A DNA stretch of 64,000 bases from Chryseobacterium sp. MYb264 (GCF_035974275.1 NZ_CP142422.1:1550001-1614000); one strand, 5' to 3'. Counted from the stretch's first letter, positions 1 to 9,687 are shown. The notes: a model not told the origin generated them from the letters alone. Made by a program: numbers and translations.

Positions 1-762
1 TCTGCAACAGATTCCAGAATATGGAGAGGACTAGAAGGAAAAATCAGAAGAGAACGTAGGCAAAAATATTATTGGAGTGCTGTTGCTGCTATTTTGCTGC
101 CTTTGTTTGGGATACTGTTTTTCTATGAAGATGTTACTTTAAAAGAAACGAAAGGTGAGTTAACAGTACTTGTGTTGCGAGCAAATGAGTCATCTAAGAC
201 TTTCAGATTATCAGATAATAGTATGATTACTTTAGAACCTCATAGTACATTATCGCTAAGTAAAGATTTTGGAGAACGCTCCAGAAATGTAACATTTCAA
301 GGGAAAGGTTTCTTTTCTATTGCTAAAGATAAATCCAAACCTTTCATCGTCAATGCAGGTGATTTTAGTGTTGAAGTATTGGGAACAAAGTTTTCGGTCG
401 ATCAGCAATCGGATGAAAAAAAGGTAAAGCTGCTTGAGGGAAAAGTAAAAATAGAACACAAGGGGAAGCTCACTTATCTTCTGCCACATGAGAACTGGAG
501 CACTTCTCCTACCAAAAGTGATTTCCATTATTATGCAGTGAGCACGGCAAAATCTTTCACCTTTGAAAATACAACCTTCGAAGATGCCATCGCTGAAATA
601 GAAAACACCTATGGAACTCATATTACCTATCCTCGAAAAATTGCTAAAAATCAAGTATCGGGTTCTTTTTCAGGAAATCTTAAAGAAATTCTTTCGATTA
701 TAAATTATCCTTTTAACCTAAAAACAACATTCAACAATGACCAAGAAATAATTCTCTATTAA
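1..762 (+). CDS. FecR-family anti-sigma factor, 5' end outside the window
   Basis: The reading frame is open from base 1, so the N-terminal cytoplasmic sigma-binding part is missing. A membrane segment lies at about visible residues 25-42. The periplasmic FecR domain follows (about residues 60-150, with the blocks FRLSDNSMITLEPHSTL and FSVEVLGTKFSV), then a C-terminal DUF4974-type domain at about 175-253. In Bacteroidota such proteins sense a signal passed on by the STN domain of a SusC-type porin and release a partner ECF sigma factor. The next gene is exactly such an STN-bearing SusC, which supports the assignment. The sigma gene should lie just upstream of the window. Confidence 0.93.
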   Translation, partial: SATDSRIWRGLEGKIRRERRQKYYWSAVAAILLPLFGILFFYEDVTLKETKGELTVLVLRANESSKTFRLSDNSMITLEPHSTLSLSKDFGERSRNVTFQGKGFFSIAKDKSKPFIVNAGDFSVEVLGTKFSVDQQSDEKKVKLLEGKVKIEHKGKLTYLLPHENWSTSPTKSDFHYYAVSTAKSFTFENTTFEDAIAEIENTYGTHITYPRKIAKNQVSGSFSGNLKEILSIINYPFNLKTTFNNDQEIILY

Positions 763-770
763 AATAAAAC

Positions 771-799
771 AGCACTAATAATGTGGCGTTATCAGTGCT
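771..799 (+). terminator. Hairpin between fecR and susC
   Basis: AGCACT (771-776) pairs with AGTGCT (794-799), and the inner ATAA/TTAT extends the stem. No T-run follows, so it could be a weak terminator or an mRNA-processing hairpin that separates regulator and porin expression rather than a classical rho-independent terminator. Confidence 0.45.
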
Positions 800-848
800 T
801 GTATTAATTCAAAATTCGCTAAAGAATAATAATTAACTCATCAAATTT

Positions 849-3800
849 ATGAAAAAAACTGCAATTTCTATTGCTTTACTCGTAGCTGTAGGGTTACCGG
901 TGTATAATTATGCACAAACCCAGGCTAATGTGCCTGTAACCAATACTCAAAAGCAGGTTCCTCTTGTCCAGATCATTAAAAAATTAGAAAAATCAACCAA
1001 AACTAAGTTTTTTTATTCTGCTTCAGATTTTAGAAATATTTGGGTAGATGAGAGCAAAATCAACTACTCTTCATTACAGCAAAGTTTAGAATATTTAAAA
1101 AAGAGTATTCCATTAGATTATCAAATTCAGAATAATACGATAACTCTAAGAAAATCAGCCAGTACTTCTTTTGTTGAAAATAATGTACAACCGATAAAAG
1201 ATACTCTGAACCAGCAGGAGAAAAAAATAGAAGAGGTAGTGGTTGTTGGATATGGCACCCAAAAGAAATCAATAATAACAGGTTCGGTATCTGTTGTAAA
1301 AGGTTCAGTAACCGAAGGGCAGCCCGTATTATCTGCAGGAAATGCTTTACAGGGTCTTGCAGCAGGTGTTACGGTTACTACACAAACAGGAGCTCCCGGT
1401 GGTGATGCCGGAAATATCAGAATCAGAGGGATCAACAGTTTCGGAGGATCTGACAGCAATCCGCTTGTGATTATTGACGGTGTTGCAGGAAATATGAACG
1501 ATATTGATGTTAATATGATTGAGTCTATCTCTGTTCTTAAAGATGCCGCTTCTTCTGCAATCTATGGTTCAAGAGCAGCTAATGGAGTTATTCTCGTGAC
1601 CACAAAACGTGCTAAAGGGAATAAGCTTACTGCACAATACAGAGTATATACAGGATGGCAAATGGCTACGGCAATCCCAAAAGTTACCGATGGCCTTACC
1701 TACATGAAGGTGTTTAACGATGCGAGTATGAATGACAACGGTACCAAGATCTACAGTGACGAAGCAATCAATGCTTTTTTAACCGCTTATAATAAAAACC
1801 CGAACAACTATGACTGGCAAAAGGCTATTCTTCAGGGAAGCGGATATTTACAGGATCATTATTTTTCACTGTCGGCAAAATCAGGAATTATAAGTGTAAC
1901 TCCATCATTTGGATATGCAAAGCAGGAAGGGATTATAAAAAACACCGATTTTACAAGGTTTACTTTCCGTAATAATATGGATATTACCCCAAATGATCAG
2001 TGGAATATCAAATTAGATTTATCGGTAGTCAACAAAGACAGAAAACAAATTGCTGACGAAGCCACGATATGGAATTATCTTGGGAGAATGCCCACCAACA
2101 TTCCCATCTATTATGGAAGTAACTATTCTGATGGATGGGTAAAAATAAATCCGGTGGGTTTCATCGAAGACGGAGGAAATCGCAAGCAAAATAATCTGGA
2201 ATTTTTTGGAAATTTAAATGTTTCCTACCAACCTACGAGTTGGTTAACCTTAAAAGGACTTGTCGCTCCAAGATATGTCACTACCAATATCCATCTTTTC
2301 AGAAAAAGTGTAAATACCTATTATGAAGACGGAACTGAAGCCGGTGCAGCCAATACTTTCACTGAACTTACAGAATCTGCAAGACGACAGTTTTATGGGA
2401 CATACCAGTTTCAGGCAAATGCAAAAAAAGAATTTGGAAAGCACAGTTTTGAACTTCTTGCCGGGGCTTCAAGAGAAACCTATGATGAAAAAATATTATC
2501 CGGCTATAGAAGAGATTTTCTCTATGATAATTACGAAGTCTTAGATGCCGGTGCAGACAATGAAACGAAAGATAATGGAGGTTCAGAATATGAATGGTTA
2601 TTAGTTTCTGCTTTTGGTAGATTCAATTACAATTACAACCAAAAATATTTATTTGAAGCCAACATGAGGTACGATGGAACTTCAAGATTTATTGGTAAAA
2701 ATCGTTGGGCAGTTTTCCCATCATTTTCTGCGGGTTGGGTAGTTTCAAGAGAAAACTTTTTCGAAAATCTAAAAGGAACCATCAGCCAATTGAAATTAAG
2801 AGGTTCATGGGGAAAATTAGGAAATCAGAATATCAGCTCTTCTTATTATCCTTTTTCAGAACCGCTATCATTGGGAAGTACTTCTATGAACGGACAGGTA
2901 TATCAAACGATACAGCAATTGATCATGTCTAATCCTGATTTAAAATGGGAAGAAACCACGATGTCCGGAGTTGGTCTTGATGTATCCTTATGGAAAAAAT
3001 TAGACTTAACCTTTGATATGTATGATAAAAAAACTGACGGAATTCTTTTACGATTAAACACCTCTCAACTTACAGGTTTAGAACCTCCGATACAAAATGC
3101 TGCAACAGTAAGCAACAAAGGTTGGGAAATCAGCGCACAATACAATGAAAAATGGGGAGATTTTAAAATGAATCTGGGCTTCAATCTTTCCGATGTCAAT
3201 AATAAAATCCTTGATATGAAAGGTCAGTCTTCGGGGACATTACTTCGCCAGCAAGTGGGCTCCTCTGTAAATTCTATCTATGGATTTATTGCTGACGGTT
3301 TATATCAAAATCAGGCAGAAATTGATGCAGGTCCTACACAGTTTGGAACTTTAAAACCGGGAGATATCAGATACAAAGATATTGCCGGAGCTTTTGATGC
3401 TAATGGTAATCCGATTGGGGATGGAAAAATTACAGATGCCGACAGGGCTATCATCGGAAGTACAGTTCCCCGATATACGTATGGTTTCAATATGGGATTT
3501 TCCTGGAGAGGTTTCAGATTGTCAGCATTGATTCAGGGAGTCGGAAAAGCCGATGGTTACTTAGATTCACATTACTCAATTCCTACAGTTAACTCAAGTG
3601 CGGTGAAACCTTGGCAGCTTGATTACTGGACTCCTGAAAACACTGATGCCAAATATCCACGTGTTTCCCTCACCTCTACCAATAATACACAAAACTCCAC
3701 CATGTGGATGAGAAGCGCTGCTTACACCCGTCTCAAAAATGTACAGATTGGCTATGAACTGCCAAAATCCTTTATTGACAATACATTCCTGACGAGTGTT

Positions 3801-3968
3801 TACATTTATCTCAATGGTCAAAACCTATTGACTTTTACAAAATTCTACGAAGGATATGACCCTGAAATAAATTATAACGCAGGAAGTACCGATGGTGTTT
3901 CCTTGGGAGGCGGAAACTATTATCCGCAAGTAAAAACATTCTCTTTCGGTATTGATGTTAAATTCTAA
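849..3968 (+). CDS. SusC/RagA-family TonB-dependent outer-membrane porin with STN signalling domain
   Basis: This 1039-residue protein has a signal peptide (1-22, cleavage after NYAQ). An STN secretin/TonB short domain at about 35-105 is the part that contacts a FecR anti-sigma factor. A TonB-box-like stretch (EEVVVVGYGTQKK, about 128) leads into the plug domain with the conserved IRGINSFGGSDSNPLVIIDG block, and a beta-barrel ends in a terminal Phe. SusC proteins import large ligands across the outer membrane with a SusD lid. The STN domain and the upstream fecR indicate ligand-induced transcription. The substrate is not evident: no glycoside hydrolase or peptidase accompanies it, only a metallophosphoesterase. 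Confidence 0.97.
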   Translation: MKKTAISIALLVAVGLPVYNYAQTQANVPVTNTQKQVPLVQIIKKLEKSTKTKFFYSASDFRNIWVDESKINYSSLQQSLEYLKKSIPLDYQIQNNTITLRKSASTSFVENNVQPIKDTLNQQEKKIEEVVVVGYGTQKKSIITGSVSVVKGSVTEGQPVLSAGNALQGLAAGVTVTTQTGAPGGDAGNIRIRGINSFGGSDSNPLVIIDGVAGNMNDIDVNMIESISVLKDAASSAIYGSRAANGVILVTTKRAKGNKLTAQYRVYTGWQMATAIPKVTDGLTYMKVFNDASMNDNGTKIYSDEAINAFLTAYNKNPNNYDWQKAILQGSGYLQDHYFSLSAKSGIISVTPSFGYAKQEGIIKNTDFTRFTFRNNMDITPNDQWNIKLDLSVVNKDRKQIADEATIWNYLGRMPTNIPIYYGSNYSDGWVKINPVGFIEDGGNRKQNNLEFFGNLNVSYQPTSWLTLKGLVAPRYVTTNIHLFRKSVNTYYEDGTEAGAANTFTELTESARRQFYGTYQFQANAKKEFGKHSFELLAGASRETYDEKILSGYRRDFLYDNYEVLDAGADNETKDNGGSEYEWLLVSAFGRFNYNYNQKYLFEANMRYDGTSRFIGKNRWAVFPSFSAGWVVSRENFFENLKGTISQLKLRGSWGKLGNQNISSSYYPFSEPLSLGSTSMNGQVYQTIQQLIMSNPDLKWEETTMSGVGLDVSLWKKLDLTFDMYDKKTDGILLRLNTSQLTGLEPPIQNAATVSNKGWEISAQYNEKWGDFKMNLGFNLSDVNNKILDMKGQSSGTLLRQQVGSSVNSIYGFIADGLYQNQAEIDAGPTQFGTLKPGDIRYKDIAGAFDANGNPIGDGKITDADRAIIGSTVPRYTYGFNMGFSWRGFRLSALIQGVGKADGYLDSHYSIPTVNSSAVKPWQLDYWTPENTDAKYPRVSLTSTNNTQNSTMWMRSAAYTRLKNVQIGYELPKSFIDNTFLTSVYIYLNGQNLLTFTKFYEGYDPEINYNAGSTDGVSLGGGNYYPQVKTFSFGIDVKF

Positions 3969-3978
3969 TTACAAAACA

Positions 3979-5721
3979 ATGAAAAACCTTATAAAAATAT
4001 CGTTATTATTCATCATCACTGCGTGTACAAGCGCCGATATGGATTTACAACCTCTAAACGGTCCCACATCAGGAACTTTTCCGGCTTCCTACGAGGAAGG
4101 AAAAATGGGACTTTTTGCCGCATATAGAAATTTAAGCACTTTAGATGCAGCCAGTACACCTATTTGGCATGTGATGGATAATATCACTGATATCGGATAC
4201 GCAAGACCGGGAACCAACTACACCTCTCCTATTACAAGTTCTATCACCACTACCAATGCACTAGCTATAAAACCTTGGGAAATTCATTATAAGACGATTG
4301 CAAGATGTCATGCCGTATTAGATAGATTAAATGATATTCCGGGGCTTACCGAAGCACAAAAGACAGAGCTTGGTTCAGAATTAAGATTTATTCGTGCCTA
4401 TTGCTATTCTCAACTGATTGAGCTGTATGGGGGCGTTCCATTGGTAAAATCAACAGTAACACTTGATAATGCAAATGTTCCAAGAACATCTATTACAGAA
4501 ATTCAGCAATTCATTATTGAAGAACTTGGAGCAGTTGCCCCTCAGCTTCCGATATCACAATCGCAGTTCGGAAATGTACGTGCATCGCGTATTGCAGCCT
4601 TAATGTTGAAAGCAAGAGTTGAACTTTATTCTAAACAATATGCAGCCGCAGCAGCGACTTCAAAGCAGGCACTAGATTTGGCAGCAGGAGTTCATAGTTT
4701 AACTGCTTTTAATTCTTCCGTGAATTATGTTGGTAAAGATCATACCGTAGGAGAACCTGATCCTAGTAATATATTCGGACATAGTGGTTTTTCGGGGAGC
4801 AAAGAATGGATCTGGGTTGCAGAATACAACATCAATGTCCCAGGATATCTGCATAATCAACAGTATTATTCAGCATCCCGTTTGGGTAAAGGAGTTTGCT
4901 ATTGGGGACCGACTCAAAATCTTATCGATTCGTATGAAATGACAGACGGTTTGTCTATAACAGAATCTCCATTATATGACGAAACAAACCCATTCAAAAA
5001 CAGAGATCCCCGTCTTGATATGTATGCCGTAAGACCACATTCCAGATACCTTGGATATCAATTTGAACCTAACACCGCTTTTTCAAAGGTAAACAACTAT
5101 TGGACAGTTGTAAACGGAAGTGCTCCAAGCCAGGTTGCCAATGCAGATGCCACGAATGCCTATCGCTCATTCAGTGGTTACTTATGGCGAAAAGTGGTTG
5201 ATATTGCAGACTTTAATTCTACCTCTGTAAGTGGAAATTCAGATTTAAATGTGGGAATTTTCAGATTACCTGAATTAATGTTGATTTATGCAGAAGCAAA
5301 AATTGAACTGAATCAGTTAGATAATTCCGTTTATGATGTGATTAATCAAATTAGAGCACGCGCAAAAATGCCGGCTTTAAATAATGGTCTATCGCAAACT
5401 GAATTGAGAAAAGCCCTTCGATATGAAAGAAAAGTAGAATTAGCAAATGACGGATTGAGATGGTACGATATAAGACGTTGGGGTATTGCCAACAATGTAA
5501 TGAACGGATATTTATATCTGAACCGTAACGCAAACAACTGGACAAAATCTGCAATTTCAAGTTTTGATGAAAGCGCCAATCCCGTCTACAATCATCCAAA
5601 AGCTTCCACCTATTTTACCACCCAACAAGTAGTCTACAAAGTAAATAAAGATGAATATTGGCCGATACCACAATCGGAAATGGACGCCAATCCTTCATTA
5701 AAACAAAACCCAGGATATTAA
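3979..5721 (+). CDS. SusD/RagB-family nutrient-binding outer-membrane lipoprotein
   Basis: The start was placed at the ATG 10 bp after susC because it opens a proper lipoprotein signal (MKNLIKISLLFIITAC, lipid-modified Cys16). An upstream in-frame ATG at 3952 overlaps susC and would bury the signal. The 580-residue protein has the N-terminal TPR-like half (about 60-230, including ELRFIRAYCYSQLIELYGGVP) and the C-terminal half (ELMLIYAEAKIELNQ, then RRWG near 500 and the terminal QNPGY) typical of SusD. It forms the lid of the SusC channel on the cell surface. It is tightly coupled to the porin upstream and the phosphoesterase 18 bp downstream. Confidence 0.96.
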   Translation: MKNLIKISLLFIITACTSADMDLQPLNGPTSGTFPASYEEGKMGLFAAYRNLSTLDAASTPIWHVMDNITDIGYARPGTNYTSPITSSITTTNALAIKPWEIHYKTIARCHAVLDRLNDIPGLTEAQKTELGSELRFIRAYCYSQLIELYGGVPLVKSTVTLDNANVPRTSITEIQQFIIEELGAVAPQLPISQSQFGNVRASRIAALMLKARVELYSKQYAAAAATSKQALDLAAGVHSLTAFNSSVNYVGKDHTVGEPDPSNIFGHSGFSGSKEWIWVAEYNINVPGYLHNQQYYSASRLGKGVCYWGPTQNLIDSYEMTDGLSITESPLYDETNPFKNRDPRLDMYAVRPHSRYLGYQFEPNTAFSKVNNYWTVVNGSAPSQVANADATNAYRSFSGYLWRKVVDIADFNSTSVSGNSDLNVGIFRLPELMLIYAEAKIELNQLDNSVYDVINQIRARAKMPALNNGLSQTELRKALRYERKVELANDGLRWYDIRRWGIANNVMNGYLYLNRNANNWTKSAISSFDESANPVYNHPKASTYFTTQQVVYKVNKDEYWPIPQSEMDANPSLKQNPGY

Positions 5722-5739
5722 GCTATACAAAAGAATTTT

Positions 5740-6843
5740 ATGAAAAAGAATATATCATTACTCTTACTACTGCTTTCTGCAGTGTTTTTCGCGCAAGAAA
5801 AATTTCAGGCTCCAAAACTAGACAATGAAAAATCATGGAGTATCATCCTCATTCCCGATACCCAAAACTATGTAAAATGGAATCAAAATCAGCCTATTTT
5901 AGATTTGATGGAGCGATGGATCGAGGATAATATCTCGACACTTAATATTAAAATGGTCTGTCAGGTTGGTGATTTGGTGGAACACAATAATATTCTTAAT
6001 CAGGGATATGACGGCGATCAAAGTGCAGACGACCAATGGAAAGCCATACAGTCTATCATGGGAAGACTGAATGAAAAAGTTCCTTATGTAGCTGCCACCG
6101 GAAACCATGACTTCAGCATCAATAATGAAGGACGAAGATTTTCTCGTTATAATGAGTTTTTCCCTTCCAACTTTAACAGTTTAAATCAAAAACATTTAGC
6201 ACAGAACTTTTTTAATGATGCCGGAGCTCCAAGCATGGAAAATTCGGTTTTGGAACTAAAAGGATTAAATGGATTGGACTACTTATTTGTCAGCCTTGAA
6301 TTTGCACCCCGAGATAAAACCCTGGAATGGGCTAAAAAAGTCTTGGAAATGCCTCAATACAAAAACCACAGATCCATTTTAATAACCCATGCTTTTTTGA
6401 ATGAGAAAGACAAGCGAACAAATAAAGAAAATTCATGGTTCATGTATGAGCCCTTTTTAGTCAATAATGTTCCTCAAAAGTCTAAATCTATCGCACTTCC
6501 GCAATCTAATAATGGAGAACAGATATGGGAAAAGCTGATACAGCCGTCCCAAAATATGCAGTTGGTACTAAGTGGTCACATTTCCGGTGAAGGGTTTCGC
6601 ACTGACACTAACAGCTTTGGAAAAAATGTCAATCAAATGCTTTTTGATATGCAGAGCGAAGGTGGCGGTCACCGCGATGGTAACGGAGGCGATGGCTGGC
6701 TTAGAATTATTGAATTCTATCCCGATAATAAAACAGTCAAAGTAAAAACCTATTCTCCTCTATTCGGAATTTCCCCAACGACTCAAAAGAACGCTTATAA
6801 AACCGACCCTAGAAACGAATTTATTTTTAAATTTACTGAGTAA
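5740..6843 (+). CDS. Secreted calcineurin-like metallophosphoesterase
   Basis: This 367-residue protein has an N-terminal signal peptide (MKKNISLLLLLLSAVFFAQ). Metal-binding motifs of the calcineurin fold appear in order: PDTQ (Asp40), GDLVEHN (Asp78), GNHD (121-124), ITHAF and a final SGHISGEG. It should hydrolyse a phosphomono- or diester outside the cytoplasm. It starts 18 bp after susD and is the last gene of the apparent susCD operon, which hints that the imported ligand is phosphorylated or that phosphate is stripped from it. The exact substrate cannot be read from the sequence. The downstream region is a long non-coding gap. Confidence 0.92.
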   Translation: MKKNISLLLLLLSAVFFAQEKFQAPKLDNEKSWSIILIPDTQNYVKWNQNQPILDLMERWIEDNISTLNIKMVCQVGDLVEHNNILNQGYDGDQSADDQWKAIQSIMGRLNEKVPYVAATGNHDFSINNEGRRFSRYNEFFPSNFNSLNQKHLAQNFFNDAGAPSMENSVLELKGLNGLDYLFVSLEFAPRDKTLEWAKKVLEMPQYKNHRSILITHAFLNEKDKRTNKENSWFMYEPFLVNNVPQKSKSIALPQSNNGEQIWEKLIQPSQNMQLVLSGHISGEGFRTDTNSFGKNVNQMLFDMQSEGGGHRDGNGGDGWLRIIEFYPDNKTVKVKTYSPLFGISPTTQKNAYKTDPRNEFIFKFTE

Positions 6844-6864
6844 CATAATGTGATAATATACTTG

Positions 6865-7005
6865 AATGTACCAAACTATAATTTACACATAAATCATTTT
6901 ATTACTTATCGACTAATAAATCGGATTATAAAATAAATGAAATTACATTTTTTGATTTGGTGCATTCTAGTATATAATTGCCATATTTTAATGTACCAAA
7001 TTATA
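6865..7005. repeat. Three AATGTACCAAA-type motif copies (two direct, one inverted)
   Basis: Direct copies lie at 6865-6880 and 6990-7005: AATGTACCAAA is shared, then CTATA or TTATA follows. An inverted copy, TTTGGTGCATT, is at 6956-6966. The spacing between direct copies is 125 bp. They could be remnants of mobile-element ends or protein-binding sites; nothing nearby decides between these. Confidence 0.4.
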
Positions 7006-7258
7006 TCTCTATATAAATTATGATATCTACAACAAACTAAATATTCTATCAACTTTGTGAACTTAAAAGACAATAGAAGTAAACTAAAGCCAAGCTATGT
7101 CAATTTCAATTGTTTCAAATGCATAAATTATATTACAAAAAACTTTACAACTACAAGAGCCTTAATGCTAGATTTGGGATAGCCAATTCGTGTTTAATTT
7201 GGCTCAAACGAACCAAATCATCTATAAAAGTGTTTGAAGATACGCTCGTCTTGCTCAC

Positions 7259-7301
7259 AAAACCGACGTTAGAAGAATTCTTGCTTCTTTGTCGGTTTTT
7301 T
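7259..7301 (+). terminator. Rho-independent terminator
   Basis: AAAACCGAC (7259-7267) pairs with GTCGGTTTT (7291-7299), with an inner AGAAG/CTTCT stem, and is followed by a T-run. It is the first strong plus-strand terminator downstream of the susCD-phosphoesterase operon. Confidence 0.75.
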
Positions 7302-7440
7302 TAATATATAACCATCTGTTTTACTGCAATATACAAGATTTCCAAAATGGTTCGATGTTATAATTTTCAACAATAAAGCCTTTTAGTTATTAATTACTCA
7401 AAATACTGATTATTAATATTTTACATAAAAAAAAAAAAAA

Positions 7441-7478
7441 AAACAGCACTATTCATTTTAAAATAATGCTGTTTTTTT
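7441..7478. terminator. Bidirectional terminator
   Basis: AAACAGCA (7441-7448) pairs with TGCTGTTT (7467-7474). A run of A lies on the left and a run of T on the right, so it can stop transcription from both directions. It would serve the minus-strand recombinase remnant on its right. Confidence 0.7.
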
Positions 7479-7502
7479 GTTGACAAGACAGTCTCATAAA
7501 GT

Positions 7503-7670
7503 CCTATTTCGATCAAATCTATCTTTGGATTGGCGAACTTTTTATTTTTTAAGACCCATATTTTTTATCTCTTCGTCCGTATGATTATCCAAAATTTTAG
7601 CATACCTATAAAATGTTGCTCGAGTCAATCCGAACGGCTTATAAATATCTTCCGGACGTTTCGTGACATC
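7503..7670. repeat. Left copy of a 168-bp direct repeat covering a serine-recombinase 3' end
   Basis: This segment and 14989-15156 align end to end without net gaps and at high identity by eye. Both encode, on the minus strand, the same C-terminal recombinase tail (KDVTKRPEDIYKPFGLTRA). Similarity stops abruptly at the sequence GACGTTTCGTGACATC in both copies. The two copies bracket a 7.3-kb accessory segment, as expected if that DNA was inserted or duplicated at this site. Confidence 0.75.
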
Positions 7671-7943
7671 CTTATATATATTACGTAAAAGTAATAGCTT
7701 CGAAATTGTCTCTGTAGTGTAACCTTTAGGTCTCCTACCTAGCCTACCTCTTGCTCTTGCAGATTGCAGTCCTGCATTAGTTCTTTCTCTTATTAATTCT
7801 CTTTCATATTCAGCCAGAGAAGCCATTAAATTTAAAAATAGCCTGCCTTTAATTGTAGATGTATCTACACCATCGACAAGACCTTTTATTATAATCCCTT
7901 TGTCACTTAAACTTAAGACTAAATCAATCGTTTTTTGAGACAA
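7542..7943 (-). pseudogene. Serine recombinase (resolvase/invertase) fragment lacking the catalytic N-terminus
   Basis: The visible 133 residues match the second half of the resolvase catalytic domain (DGVDTSTIKGRLFLNLMASL then AEYERELIRERT), the RRPKGY linker and the C-terminal helix-turn-helix DNA-binding tail (GLTRATFYRYAKILDNH). The first 60 or so residues, including the nucleophilic serine, are absent. Homology ends just before a truncated Crp/Fnr gene, so the break is a deletion or recombination joint. The only available start is TTG. It cannot be an active recombinase. Its last 43 codons are duplicated at 15058-15156. Confidence 0.85.
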
Positions 7944-7951
7944 AAATTCGA

Positions 7952-8323
7952 TTAATAGTAAATCTTACCACGTTCAATTTTTAGTATTTGCAATACATGC
8001 ATCTTCTTTATAATTCTAATAATTGTCTCAACTCGTAAAGAAGTCAGACTAGCCAATTGATATCTAGTATAGGGTACTTGAAAACTATACTGTTCCGTGC
8101 AATTAAAATAACTCTTTAGATGATCAAGTAGCCTTTGAACCTTAATCATTGGGGCACCGATAGCAAAAAAACTCGAAACCAAATATATGAAATGCAGACG
8201 TTCTGCTGTATAGCAATTGACATCTACCAAAATTTCAGGTTTTTTCTGGATTAGATTAAAGTAATTAGATTTCGGCAAGCAAAGTATCGTACATGATGTT
8301 AATGCGATTGCACTAATTCCATA
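7952..8323 (-). pseudogene. Crp/Fnr-family transcription regulator fragment
   Basis: The open frame starts after a stop at 8324 and reads IALTSCTILCLPKSNYF, the usual end of a cyclic-nucleotide-binding beta-roll. A dimerisation helix and a Crp-type winged helix-turn-helix follow (VPYTRYQLASLTSLRVETII). About 70 N-terminal residues of the sensor domain are missing. The longest ATG/TTG-initiated version is only 108 residues. It lies head to tail with the truncated recombinase, and both lost their 5' parts, so the two are joined debris of an integrated element rather than a functional operon. Confidence 0.78.
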
Positions 8324-8499
8324 TTATTGCCAAAAAATTATCTTGTTTCATAATAATTTGATATTGCGAAATAAGAAAGAAAGCAATAAATATTTATCGT
8401 TTTTTGACACTTTATAACTCACGACCTTAACAAAGTACAGAATTTTAAATTCCTTGTGAGTATAAGCCTCTGGCTAAATAAAATATAAAAAAGTACAAA

Positions 8500-9687
8500 T
8501 TAAATTTCGGATTCTTTCGTATATTTTCCTGAAAACTTCAATACAAAAAATCCGATTAGGCCTGCAATTACCGATGTTAGGAGAACTGATAGCTTAGCTT
8601 CCTGTATGAATATTTCATTATCAAAAGATAGAATTGATATAAATATTGACATTGTAAATCCAATTCCCGCCAAAAAACCTATACCCAACATATGCTGAAA
8701 TGAGCTATTTTTAGGCAACTGACCTATTCTCAGTCTTGAACATAAGGAAGATGTTAGAATGATTCCAATAGGTTTTCCGAAAAGAAGTCCTAATGAAATT
8801 CCTAATCCTAACGGCGATGTTATTCCTTCAATCATTTCTTTTTGAAAGGTAATATTTGTGTTAGTGAAAGCAAACAACGGAATTATAAATAAATTGACAG
8901 GCTTCAGCAATGTGTGTTCTAGCTTTTCCAATGGAGATTCTACATCACTGTCATTTGTTGGTAAAGTCATTGCAACCAGTACACCTGCAATTGTTGCGTG
9001 AACCCCTGAGTGATGAACAAAGTACCAAATAAAGATTCCTGGAATAAGAAACAAATATGAGTTTTTTACATTAAACTTATTCATTAAAATAAGTATGATT
9101 AGACCAATACCGGCAAAACCCAAATATAACCATTCTATTCCTCCGCTGTAAAATATAGCAATGACTAATATGGCAATCAAATCGTCAACGATAGCTAATG
9201 CAGCTAAAAAAATCTTCAAACTGCTTGGAATACGATTATCTAGTAAGGAAATTACAGCTAATGCAAAAGCAATATCGGTTGCCATAGGAATTCCCCAACC
9301 TCCAGCAGTTACAGAACCACCATTAAAAGTAAGATATATGATTGCAGGCACAATTGCACCTCCAACAGCCGCAATAATTGGTAGCAACGCTTTTTTAGGA
9401 GTGGAAAGTTCACCTTCTACAATTTCTCTTTTTATTTCAAGTCCAACCAATAAAAAGAAAATCGCCATCAAGCCGTCATTAATCCACATACTTACAGAAT
9501 AATTAAGATGGATAACGCCTCTGTCAAATCCTATATAGGTATCCAATAAATTTTGAAGGTATGATGCTGATGAAGTATTGGCAATTAACAGGGAAGCTAA
9601 AACGCAAAGTAATAGTAGAATGCCTGCAAAGTTTCCAGATTTGACAAAATTTTTAAAAACGTGAAGGTTGATCTTCTTTTCACTCAT
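8500..9687 (-). CDS. nhaA: Na+/H+ antiporter NhaA
   Basis: The 395-residue polytopic membrane protein matches the full NhaA length. Key residues are present: the ATDIAFALA motif (Asp138, equivalent to Asp133 of E. coli) and IVDDLIAIL (Asp168-Asp169, equivalent to Asp163-Asp164), plus the cytoplasmic LEIKREIVEGEL segment. It exchanges external protons for cytoplasmic Na+ at the inner membrane and supports salt and alkaline pH tolerance. It is monocistronic, with about 240 bp of upstream non-coding DNA. It sits inside the segment flanked by the recombinase-tail repeats and may be cargo of that island. Confidence 0.97.
   Translation of the reverse strand: MSEKKINLHVFKNFVKSGNFAGILLLLCVLASLLIANTSSASYLQNLLDTYIGFDRGVIHLNYSVSMWINDGLMAIFFLLVGLEIKREIVEGELSTPKKALLPIIAAVGGAIVPAIIYLTFNGGSVTAGGWGIPMATDIAFALAVISLLDNRIPSSLKIFLAALAIVDDLIAILVIAIFYSGGIEWLYLGFAGIGLIILILMNKFNVKNSYLFLIPGIFIWYFVHHSGVHATIAGVLVAMTLPTNDSDVESPLEKLEHTLLKPVNLFIIPLFAFTNTNITFQKEMIEGITSPLGLGISLGLLFGKPIGIILTSSLCSRLRIGQLPKNSSFQHMLGIGFLAGIGFTMSIFISILSFDNEIFIQEAKLSVLLTSVIAGLIGFFVLKFSGKYTKESEI

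Larger units (their letters stand above)
6844..7541. other. Long AT-rich intergenic region at the island's left edge
   Basis: About 700 bp without a convincing gene. It contains three copies of an AATGTACCAAA-like motif (listed separately), two terminator hairpins and a run of 17 A residues at 7427-7443. Short open frames here have no recognisable domain and no good ribosome binding site. The base composition is more AT-rich than the flanking operon. Confidence 0.7.

Noticed and set aside
7110..7304. Open frame of 64 codons before the serine recombinase remnant
   Set aside because: Ends in a terminator hairpin, has no ribosome site and an unusual residue mix; probably non-coding.
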